From contig JBBRHV010000004.1 in the NCBI GenBank assembly GCA_038222225.1, forward strand, positions 20,972 through 84,971: DNA of 64,000 nt, given 5' to 3'. A program made the translations under genes and the position numbers. Below, in pieces: positions 24,350 to 31,818 of this stretch; the stretch's first letter is position 1; each line of letters starts with the position of its first letter. This DNA is from JAKLFA01 sp038222225. Lineage in GTDB: Bacteria > Omnitrophota > Gorgyraeia > Zapsychrales > JANLHA01. Under the pieces are notes generated by a model. The model searched no databases and was not told the origin of the DNA. It saw only the letters and a program-made list of their open reading frames with translations.

Positions 24350-25143
24350 GGGCGCGTCCATTTCGCCGGCGCTTGACGCAAATAGCGTTCCGCGAAAATA
24401 TCCGTCTCCAAACCCACATCATACTGCACGTTCTCAAAAACCATCTCGGTGGTGCCGTTTCGCTGGACATCCTGAGCAACTGAGCGCACCACCGTGGGAT
24501 TGCCCTGGACATCCTTCACCTCTTTGACCTCGATCTGACGAACGAGTTCATTCTTATCATTATAATATTCCGCCTTCATCGGCATAAAATTGACCTTGTC
24601 GATCCAGACAAAATAATAAGCAAATTCCACGCCCGCTGTTTCCTTAGGAGTGTTCTTGATCTTATAGGCTGTGTCGGTCGTTTCCACCAGTTCATGCGTA
24701 TCTACCTCCAAACTTCGCCCCGAGACATCTTCATACACAAAATGCGACCCGACAAAACTCGACCGTTTATCCGTGGCCGCGATCCGGCGGACCAGATCTA
24801 AGGCCGGCAAATACAGCCAGCGGTCATCATCCTGCCCGAAATGTTTCCACACCATGAACACCATTTTCGAAACATCAGCCGGTTTAAAAAAATACACATA
24901 ATATTTTTGTTCTCCTCCGTCCTCTTCATCATAGCGCAGGATCCGCAGCTGACGTTCACGCGTGCGGCCCTGGGAATCGGTAATCGTCATCTTGACATCC
25001 GCCACCCCGTCCTTTCCGGCATAATAAGCTACCAGATTGGCGCGCTTAACAATGTCCTCCACCGACATCTCTTGCGCAGACACCGCTTGGGCGCCTAAAC
25101 TCAACAGCGTTGCCATAAAAACAATCGGAATCATCTTTTTCAT
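24346..25143 (-). CDS. LolA-like outer-membrane lipoprotein-sorting protein
   Basis: A 265-residue periplasmic protein with signal peptide (cleavage near VSA-QE) and the fold signature of the LolA-like family linked to RND exporters (VADVKMTITDSQGRTRERQL, FMVWKHFGQDDDRWLYLPAL, FYEDVSGRS-like segment, FMPMKAEYYNDKNELVRQIEV). Such proteins probably shuttle lipids or lipoproteins between the RND pump and the outer membrane. The start at ATG 25143 overlaps the pump gene's end (25140), so translation is coupled. Confidence 0.82.
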   Translation of the reverse strand: MKKMIPIVFMATLLSLGAQAVSAQEMSVEDIVKRANLVAYYAGKDGVADVKMTITDSQGRTRERQLRILRYDEEDGGEQKYYVYFFKPADVSKMVFMVWKHFGQDDDRWLYLPALDLVRRIAATDKRSSFVGSHFVYEDVSGRSLEVDTHELVETTDTAYKIKNTPKETAGVEFAYYFVWIDKVNFMPMKAEYYNDKNELVRQIEVKEVKDVQGNPTVVRSVAQDVQRNGTTEMVFENVQYDVGLETDIFAERYLRQAPAKWTRP

Positions 25144-27665
25144 TTCTCCCCCTCCTGGGTCAAACATATTTTACGCTTCGAACTGAAAAAACAAATGGCA
25201 GCTCCGGCCGCCACCACCGCGATGCTGATGAAGACCGTCAACGGCCAGGACAAAATCGAATAACCGAGCAGCACATAGACCACGGCCACCGCCACAAAGA
25301 CCGAAACCAGCACGCATTGCCCGCAATGACAGCTCATGCCCTTCTCATGATGCTCAAAAATCATGACCGGCTTAAATGAAATCAGGGCCGGTATAATGAA
25401 CAAAGTCGCTACACTAGAGACAGCCATGATCGCGAACATAAAAAATCCAACTGTCTTATACGGAACCAGAGGCGCGGCCAACAACGGCAAAAATCCGATC
25501 GCTACGACCAGCGCGTTTCGGACGATCGCTCTGCCCGGCCCTTTAAACATTTCATCAGCGGTTTTTTCCCAATCGTTGTTTGTATCATGGATCTCGATCG
25601 CCCGCTGAATAAAGTGGATCGCGAAATCGATCGACAATCCTAAAGTCAGAGCCGACAGCACCGCCACCGGCATATCATAATCTTTCCCAATCAACCCTAA
25701 AAGACCGTAAATAAAGAGAATCGTGACCGTGAGCGGGATCATGGAGATCAGCGCTTTCACCGGTGAACGGAACAAAACCAGCATCATAAACAGCACAATA
25801 ACAAAACTCCCCAAAAAATTTACCAGCATCCCTCCGACCATATTATTTTGCCAGACAACGTTGATATATGTCTTTCCCGCCCAGTTGTAGGTAAGGGCGA
25901 ACGGCGGCGGGCTCTTCTCGATATACGCATTGGTAAACTGAACCACCTTGCTCATGTCTTTGTTGTCCCCGCTTCGAAGCTGCAGCCACAGGTTGAGCTT
26001 GGAATAATCCGGCGTCACCAAATGCCAGAGGTCATCGGGTTTGTGAGAATTTTCAAACGAGATCAAGGTCTGGGCTATGGCCGGCTGTGAATCCGGAATG
26101 ACCGAGTTTAATTTATCCCCACCGAGCAGCTCATAATAAATCTTTTTAACCATGTCAGCCAACGATAGGGATTTTCCTACCAATCCACTGTTCTGCAAAG
26201 CCTGCTGCAAGGTTTCGATATAGCGCAACATCTCCGGTTTGGTAAAAACCTCCTGCTCTTTGTCTTTGGACTCAAAAACCACATACGCTTGATAAGTTCC
26301 GGCAAAATGTTTATTTAAGATGCGGTCAGCCACGCGGATCGGATGCTTGGCCGTAAACCAGCGCACCGGATTATCATTGACTTGAATACGGGTGACTCCA
26401 TAGATCGAAACACCGATCAACAGAACTGTGACCATTAAAATGGCCTTGTAGTGCTTCACACCCATGGTCTTTGTAAATAACAGAAAACGGTCTAAAAGAT
26501 GATGTTTCTCATTCTCCTGCGGAGCAACCCGACCGAAACTTTCTAGCGATTTCTCCTTGATCAACATCACATACGCCGGAACAAATACGATCGTGAGTAC
26601 CCATGCGATCATGACCCCAATGGCCACATACACGCCAAACACCTGCACCGGCGGAATTGGCGAGAACGACAGAGAAAAAAACCCGACCGCTGAGGTGAGA
26701 CTGGTAAAAAGCATCGGGCTGAACAGTTCATCCATCACAAAACGGATCGTCTTCTCCCGGTCTTTAAACTTCTGGTATTTATCGAAAAATTCACTTAAGA
26801 TATGCACCGAATCCAAAACCGAGATCGGCATCAGAAAGATCGGAATCATGGAACTCATGATATGAACCGGAAACCCGCATCCGATCATCAGCCCCATGGT
26901 CATCGCGACCGTCGCCAGGGCCACTAGCATCGGCGCCACGATTAGCAGGATCGATTTAAAAAATGACCACATCAACAGAAAAATAACCAACCCTGCCAAC
27001 GGAGCTGAAATCGCCATTTGCTTGAACATCTCCGCGCCGAATTGATCCTCAGCCACCGGCAAACCCGTAATATAGTAGTTCTCTTCTCCTTTATACTGCA
27101 CGGTCGTGGCGCGGATCTTTTGCGCCACTTCATAACTTAATGTCTTATCCTTGATCGGAATGTAGAGCGCCATCATCTTTCCGTCTTCGGAAACAATGGT
27201 TCCGGCAAACATTGGATGGCTCTCGGCCGCAGCGCGAATGGCAATCGCCTCTTGTTCAGTTTTAGGCGGCGCATCCATCAGCCATTTGAATTTCACCGCG
27301 CCGATACCATCCTGCTCAATATTGTCTTTCGTTGAAGGGGCCATCAGTTCATAGGCGATCACCCCATCAAGATCTTTGATTTTGTTGGTCAGCTCATAGA
27401 TCTTTGTTAATGTCGCGACATTGAACACCCCGTTAGGGTTTTGGTCATTAACGATCCCTAAGACCACAAAATCATAAAGGCTGAATTCTTTTTTCATCTG
27501 CTTGTCAAAGATGCGGACCGGTGCCTTGGCCGGAAGCATGTTCTCAGGATCTGTGTCGATCTTGATCTTGGTAAATTGCACAAGCGAAAGCGCCACCGCA
27601 ATCGCAGTAATTGCCATCACCCATTTAGGTTTTCGAATGGCTGCTGAAATCAACTTTTGGATCAT
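25140..27665 (-). CDS. RND/MMPL-family exporter with extra Cys-rich C-terminal segment
   Basis: An 841-residue membrane protein of the RND superfamily (MMPL, predicted exporter group). There is one helix at the N-terminus, a periplasmic loop, a five-to-six-helix bundle around 215-390, a second periplasmic domain (about 415-620) and a second helix bundle (about 625-765). MMPL pumps export lipids or hydrophobic molecules using proton force. Beyond the usual end it has HHEKGMSCHCGQC (772-784) and two added membrane helices to 841, which I do not know from the family. GGAGAGG precedes the ATG. It lies downstream of an ArsR regulator and is coupled to a LolA-like protein and a barrel. Confidence 0.85.
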   Translation of the reverse strand: MIQKLISAAIRKPKWVMAITAIAVALSLVQFTKIKIDTDPENMLPAKAPVRIFDKQMKKEFSLYDFVVLGIVNDQNPNGVFNVATLTKIYELTNKIKDLDGVIAYELMAPSTKDNIEQDGIGAVKFKWLMDAPPKTEQEAIAIRAAAESHPMFAGTIVSEDGKMMALYIPIKDKTLSYEVAQKIRATTVQYKGEENYYITGLPVAEDQFGAEMFKQMAISAPLAGLVIFLLMWSFFKSILLIVAPMLVALATVAMTMGLMIGCGFPVHIMSSMIPIFLMPISVLDSVHILSEFFDKYQKFKDREKTIRFVMDELFSPMLFTSLTSAVGFFSLSFSPIPPVQVFGVYVAIGVMIAWVLTIVFVPAYVMLIKEKSLESFGRVAPQENEKHHLLDRFLLFTKTMGVKHYKAILMVTVLLIGVSIYGVTRIQVNDNPVRWFTAKHPIRVADRILNKHFAGTYQAYVVFESKDKEQEVFTKPEMLRYIETLQQALQNSGLVGKSLSLADMVKKIYYELLGGDKLNSVIPDSQPAIAQTLISFENSHKPDDLWHLVTPDYSKLNLWLQLRSGDNKDMSKVVQFTNAYIEKSPPPFALTYNWAGKTYINVVWQNNMVGGMLVNFLGSFVIVLFMMLVLFRSPVKALISMIPLTVTILFIYGLLGLIGKDYDMPVAVLSALTLGLSIDFAIHFIQRAIEIHDTNNDWEKTADEMFKGPGRAIVRNALVVAIGFLPLLAAPLVPYKTVGFFMFAIMAVSSVATLFIIPALISFKPVMIFEHHEKGMSCHCGQCVLVSVFVAVAVVYVLLGYSILSWPLTVFISIAVVAAGAAICFFSSKRKICLTQEGEK

Positions 27666-27725
27666 TTCCCTCTCCTTGCAGGCATATAAACTCCTGCGGT
27701 ATAAATCCTCCCCCTCCTGAAAAAA

Positions 27726-27989
27726 TTATTTCTTCAGGATCCGGATGATCTCCTTGATCTGCGGATCAACCACCCGGTAACACGATCTAACCCCATCCTT
27801 GCGTACCTCTATAATACCCCTGGACTTTAAAATTGCCAGATGCTGCGAAACCGTGGACTGCGGCAACCCCAGGGCATTCATAATCTTGGTTACATTGCAT
27901 TCTCCGGCACTGAGTCCCTCCACCATTTGAAGGCGGACCGGGTGGGCGATCGCTTTGAGTTTTTCACTGATGATATTGTAATCGGTCAT
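27726..27989 (-). CDS. ArsR/SmtB family transcriptional regulator
   Basis: An 87-residue winged-helix regulator: KLKAIAHPVRLQMVEGL, then the recognition helix LPQSTVSQHLAILKSRGI and the wing EVRKDGVRSCYRV. The metal-site pair ELCVC of ArsR/SmtB is not present (only GECNV), so the inducer may be redox or another ligand. The ATG at 27989 has AAAGG nine bases upstream and is preferred to the TTG at 28010. It is first in the exporter cluster, and its own promoter (28011-28039) carries a repeat that could be its operator. Confidence 0.88.
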   Translation of the reverse strand: MTDYNIISEKLKAIAHPVRLQMVEGLSAGECNVTKIMNALGLPQSTVSQHLAILKSRGIIEVRKDGVRSCYRVVDPQIKEIIRILKK

Positions 27990-28010
27990 TTCTTTTATCC
28001 TTTTATCCAA

Positions 28011-28039
28011 ATATTACGATATAACGATTAATTTGTCAA
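28011..28039 (-). promoter_or_regulatory. ArsR-RND promoter with candidate operator
   Basis: On the minus strand TTGACA (28034-28039), 17 bases, then TAATAT (28011-28016) forms a near-consensus promoter about 22 bases before the regulator ATG. Imperfect 8-base direct repeats, ATCGTTAT and ATCGTAAT (28013-28028), cover the spacer and -10, where a repressor would block RNA polymerase. Confidence 0.6.
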
Positions 28040-28095
28040 GAAAAAAGACACGCGCCTAAAACTAACCAACTTTTAATTATGGCGTGTGCCGGGCT

Positions 28096-28473
28096 TTATG
28101 ACTTAATTAATCGAACAACATACGGTCCCAATACCAATAATCCGATAAACACAGACCCAATGGCTGAGATCAACACCGCCGCCGCTGCCACATCCTTAGC
28201 CTGCTCAACCAGAGGATGAAACCCAGGAGAAGCCACGTCAGCCAGAAATTCAAAAGCCGTATTCAGAGCTTCGGCAGTCCAGACAGCCATAATCGCTAAT
28301 ATCAACCAGCACCATTCGAAAGCTGTGATTTGAAAAAAGAACCCTGCCCCGATTACCATTGCAGTCACGCAGACATAAATCCAGGCATTGTGCTGGGTTT
28401 TCAGCATGCTCCATAATCCGCGGAATGCAAATTTGAAGCTCCGGACTCGTTCTGAAAATTGGAATGGTTTTTT
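28096..28473 (-). CDS. dgkA: Diacylglycerol/undecaprenol kinase
   Basis: A 125-residue integral membrane kinase of the DgkA family with the signatures FAFRGL, EALNTAFEFLADV and QAKDVAAAAVLI, and three membrane helices. It phosphorylates diacylglycerol or undecaprenol to recycle lipid carriers. The ATG at 28473 gives the standard N-terminus; the frame opens at 28518. It stands alone between the exporter and hydrogenase clusters. Confidence 0.92.
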   Translation of the reverse strand, partial: KKPFQFSERVRSFKFAFRGLWSMLKTQHNAWIYVCVTAMVIGAGFFFQITAFEWCWLILAIMAVWTAEALNTAFEFLADVASPGFHPLVEQAKDVAAAAVLISAIGSVFIGLLVLGPYVVRLIKS

Positions 28474-28612
28474 CATAGTCGTGCTTAATGAATATCGCGC
28501 GTTAAAAAGTGACGCCACCTAACGTAAACGGCAATATTATACACCAATTCATTCAAATGTTGTTCTTTTTGATGTAGGAATGAAGACACATTTCGCCGAC
28601 CATTCCGAATTC

Positions 28613-28628
28613 GTAGGTTATAACCTAC
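28613..28628. repeat. 16-bp perfect palindrome 3' of hydG
   Basis: GTAGGTTA joined to TAACCTAC, centred 26 bases downstream of the hydG stop. It has no following U tract. It could be a protein-binding site or a weak termination hairpin; the sequence alone does not decide. Confidence 0.35.
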
Positions 28629-28646
28629 CAAGTTGCCGCGATTTAT

Positions 28647-30143
28647 TTAGAGATAAAGGTCCCGCTCACCGGCTTCGATGCGGCGGTAGTAATTCATGAA
28701 GAGGTCAAAGGTTTGCGGATTGGTCTGGCGGATCTGAGCGATCTCGCGCTCAATGATCGGAATGCTAAGTTTGCGGGTTTCTTCCCCGGCAAAATCATCC
28801 ACCCATTCTTTAAAAGTGAGCACAGCGTTGAGCTTGCAGAACTTCCCTTCCTGACCATTACGCAGAAGTTCCATGATGCACTCCCCGGTCCGGCCGCAGC
28901 GGTACCCGGCCGTGCAAAAAGAAGTAATATAGCCCATACGGGCAAATTCAGCGATCACATCTTCCAAACTGCGGGTATCGCCTAGTAAAAACTGCTGAGT
29001 CTTCTCATCTTGAAGGCTCGCCGTCTTTTGATATCCGCCGAGACCTATGTTAGAGGATGCGTCGGTTTGGGTGATCCCCATCTCGATCGCTTCCCTGCGC
29101 ATCGCCGCGTTCTCGCGGGCGGTAATGATCATTCCGGCATGCGGGATCGCCAAACGCAAAACCAGGATCAATTTCTTAAAATCTTCATCCGAGACGCGGT
29201 GTTTGCTGAATTGATCCGCGTTCGTATTTAAAGCCGGCTCAAGCCTCGGAAACGAAACCGTATGCGGCCCGATCCCAAAACGACTCTCAAGTTCCAGCGA
29301 ATGATACACCAACCCCATGACATCAAACCGCCAATCCGCCAGCCCAAAGAGCGCGCCTATTCCCACATCATCAATGCCGGCCTCCAGTGCCCGATGCATG
29401 GCATAGAGCCGCCAACGGTAATGCCCTTTGATCGTATTCAATGGATGAACGTCGCGGTACGTCGGCAAGTGATAGGTTTCCTGAAACACCTGATACGTCC
29501 CGATCCCCGCGTCACGGATTTTCTTAAGATCAACGATGGAAAACGGTGGGGCATTGACATTCACCCGACGGATGTAGGACTCATGCCCGTTAACCTTCGG
29601 TTTGACGTTATAGATCGTCTTAATGCTCGACACAATAAAATCCACATCATTACGCGGGTGCTCGCCATAGACAACGATCAGGCGCTTATGACCGATCTTG
29701 CCGGCTAAAGCCTCAACCTCTTTAACGATCTCCCAGGGAGCCAGCACTTTGCGTTCTGCGGTCTCGTTCTCGCTTTTAAACCCGCAGTAGCTGCAGTTGT
29801 TCACACAGTAATTGCCTAAATACAACGGGGCAAAGGTGACGATGCGGTTGTCATAGACTTTGAGCTTAACTTTAAGCGCAGTCTGCTTCATTTCCTGCAG
29901 AAGCTGCGGGTCCTCGACATTGAGAAGGACCGCGGTCTCTGCCGGCGACAAATTCTGGATCGCCAGCGATTTCGCCAGAATGTCCCTTACCTGCTGCGGA
30001 TCAGGATCCTTGTGGCGCCCCAAAATCAGCGGAATCTCATCCTGCGGAATAAAATCCCTGCCGCCTACGAGATATTTGTCGATCTCATCCTGACAAATAC
30101 GCTGCTCGAGCCACGTCGGTTGTTTTACTTCTGAAGTAAACAT
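28647..30143 (-). CDS. hydG: [FeFe] hydrogenase maturase HydG (radical SAM tyrosine lyase)
   Basis: A 498-residue radical SAM enzyme that splits tyrosine to make the CO and CN ligands of the H-cluster. The SAM cluster motif is CVNNCSYC near residue 115; the C-terminal region has FCTAGYRCGRTGEC and KFCKLNAVLTFKEW. The usual auxiliary-cluster motif is CX2CX22C; here the second Cys position is Gly, although the first and third fit and two other Cys lie nearby. Its start overlaps hydF by 19 bases. It is the last gene of the hydrogenase operon. HydE is not in the window. Confidence 0.95.
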   Translation of the reverse strand: MFTSEVKQPTWLEQRICQDEIDKYLVGGRDFIPQDEIPLILGRHKDPDPQQVRDILAKSLAIQNLSPAETAVLLNVEDPQLLQEMKQTALKVKLKVYDNRIVTFAPLYLGNYCVNNCSYCGFKSENETAERKVLAPWEIVKEVEALAGKIGHKRLIVVYGEHPRNDVDFIVSSIKTIYNVKPKVNGHESYIRRVNVNAPPFSIVDLKKIRDAGIGTYQVFQETYHLPTYRDVHPLNTIKGHYRWRLYAMHRALEAGIDDVGIGALFGLADWRFDVMGLVYHSLELESRFGIGPHTVSFPRLEPALNTNADQFSKHRVSDEDFKKLILVLRLAIPHAGMIITARENAAMRREAIEMGITQTDASSNIGLGGYQKTASLQDEKTQQFLLGDTRSLEDVIAEFARMGYITSFCTAGYRCGRTGECIMELLRNGQEGKFCKLNAVLTFKEWVDDFAGEETRKLSIPIIEREIAQIRQTNPQTFDLFMNYYRRIEAGERDLYL

Positions 30144-31396
30144 TCCACTCCTGTAGATGCGCTGGCCGTCTGATAAACTTTTAGCGCGTCGCTAAACGGC
30201 ATCAACACCCGCTCCAGAACGCCCTGCGTATACGAAATACAAATTCCGTAATTAGTAATCCGGACCGAACTCTTGCGAGCCTCGGTAATGCGGCCCAGCA
30301 TTTCTTTGCGGGTCAGCATACATCCCCCGCAATGAACAATCAATTGATACTGCGATAAATCTTTGGGGAAATCACGGCCGGTACAATATTCGATTCTCAA
30401 ATCTTTTCCGGTGGAATTTTTCAGCCCGCGCGGAATTTTAACCCGGGCGATATCTTCGTCAATCGCATGATGCGTACAAGCTTCCGCGATCAGAACCCGG
30501 TCCCCGTCCTTCAAATCTTTGATCTTGGCAGCACCGCGAACCTGTTCCGTCAGGTCGCCTTTAAACCGAGACAACAGCGTCGAAAACGTGGTCACCTTAA
30601 CATCTTGAGCGGTCTGACGGATCACCTCTCCCACCACCGGTGAATCGCAAATGACAAGATCCGGACTCTTCGACAAACGGGCCAGGGCTTGAACATACTC
30701 GGTCTCTTTAACGATCAAAGTCATCATGGAATGATCCAAGGCCTCACGGATCGCCTGAACCTGTAGCATTTTAATCCGGCCTTTGGGAGCTTCTAAATCG
30801 ATCGGAGCCACCAAAAGCGCCAACCCTCCCTGAGGAATCAAATCTGCCATCAAATGAGGCGTGCGGTAATACTCATACGGAGACACTTTCAACATGCCGT
30901 GTTCCAACCGAGTCACGCTGTCCTGACGGTTTGACCAGTCGGTGCTCGAACACAACAAAACATCATCGGCTTCCGCCTTCAGGCGGTTGATAAATCCTTC
31001 CGACGGTTTTTTCAGGTCAAGCTTATTGACCACAGCCACAACCGGAGTTTTAGTCTCCCGCGCTTGCGCGATGACATCTCTCTCATAATCCGTCCAGACA
31101 TCGGCTTCCGTAACCAGCATGATCACATCCGAACGCGTCATCACGCGCCGCGTCCTTTCCCGTCGCATCTCGCCCAACGCGGTCTGGTCATCTAAACCCG
31201 CTGTATCCAAAAACACAACCGGCCCCACCGAATGCAGCTCCATGGTCTTTTCAACCACGTCAGTCGTTGTCCCCGGGACATCCGATGTGATGGACACATC
31301 CTGCCCAGCGATCATATTCAGAAAACTGGACTTTCCCACATTAGTGCGACCGAATAGCCCGATCTGCAATCGTAACGCTTTTGGTGTTGTTAACAT
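30125..31396 (-). CDS. hydF: [FeFe] hydrogenase maturation GTPase HydF
   Basis: A 423-residue scaffold on which the 2Fe subcluster is built and handed to HydA. The N-terminal GTPase has GRTNVGKSSFLN (P-loop), DTAGLDD (G3) and NKLD (G4). The C-terminal cluster ligands are in ACTHHAID and HCGGCMLTRKE, the CxH...HCxxC arrangement. It is 18 bases after the stand-alone receiver gene and overlaps hydG. Confidence 0.96.
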   Translation of the reverse strand: MLTTPKALRLQIGLFGRTNVGKSSFLNMIAGQDVSITSDVPGTTTDVVEKTMELHSVGPVVFLDTAGLDDQTALGEMRRERTRRVMTRSDVIMLVTEADVWTDYERDVIAQARETKTPVVAVVNKLDLKKPSEGFINRLKAEADDVLLCSSTDWSNRQDSVTRLEHGMLKVSPYEYYRTPHLMADLIPQGGLALLVAPIDLEAPKGRIKMLQVQAIREALDHSMMTLIVKETEYVQALARLSKSPDLVICDSPVVGEVIRQTAQDVKVTTFSTLLSRFKGDLTEQVRGAAKIKDLKDGDRVLIAEACTHHAIDEDIARVKIPRGLKNSTGKDLRIEYCTGRDFPKDLSQYQLIVHCGGCMLTRKEMLGRITEARKSSVRITNYGICISYTQGVLERVLMPFSDALKVYQTASASTGVECLLQK

Positions 31397-31414
31397 CTAC
31401 GGTCTCCTCGACTC

Positions 31415-31804
31415 CTATGATTTTCGAATATAATTTTGAACTGTCTTTAAAAATAATTCCGGATTGATGGGCTTCTCCAAAAACGCTTTTGCCGGAACAA
31501 GGACTTCACCGGTCTGATAATCATAAGCAAATTCACCGACTTTTTTAATCCCCGAGACAATAATGACCGGAGTATGTCTGGTGGTTTCATTGGCATGAAG
31601 CGCCTTTGCGACATTAAACCCTTCCGAATCATCCGCCATCATGACATCCAGCGAAATCAGGTCCGGATTGATCTCTTTAGCCTTCTTCACGCCCTGCTGG
31701 CCGTTGTTGGCGGTCGCGACTGTATATCCGTTGGCCTCCAATAAGGCCTTAACGGCTTCAATAAAATCCTGGTCATCATCAATCATCAAAATTGTGTTTG
31801 CCAT
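31415..31804 (-). CDS. Stand-alone response-regulator receiver protein
   Basis: A 129-residue CheY-like receiver with no output domain. The acidic pocket is D9-D11, the phospho-acceptor D53 (LISLDVMM), the switch S84 (IIVSGIK) and the K111 (FLEKPI), all intact. It carries an insertion-type segment before EKPI that is shared with the receiver domain of the HydC fusion, and the key residues have identical numbers, so the two are paralogues. It lies between hydA (15 bases) and hydF (18 bases) inside the hydrogenase operon. The likely partner is the kinase at 36294-38141; the output must be by protein contact. Confidence 0.9.
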   Translation of the reverse strand: MANTILMIDDDQDFIEAVKALLEANGYTVATANNGQQGVKKAKEINPDLISLDVMMADDSEGFNVAKALHANETTRHTPVIIVSGIKKVGEFAYDYQTGEVLVPAKAFLEKPINPELFLKTVQNYIRKS

Positions 31805-31818
31805 TCCTTCCCCCCTGT

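Noticed and set aside
28042..28095. Weak ACACGC/GCGTGT hairpin between dgkA and the ArsR promoter
   Set aside because: Only six pairs, a loop of over 25 bases and no U tract; too weak to call a terminator.
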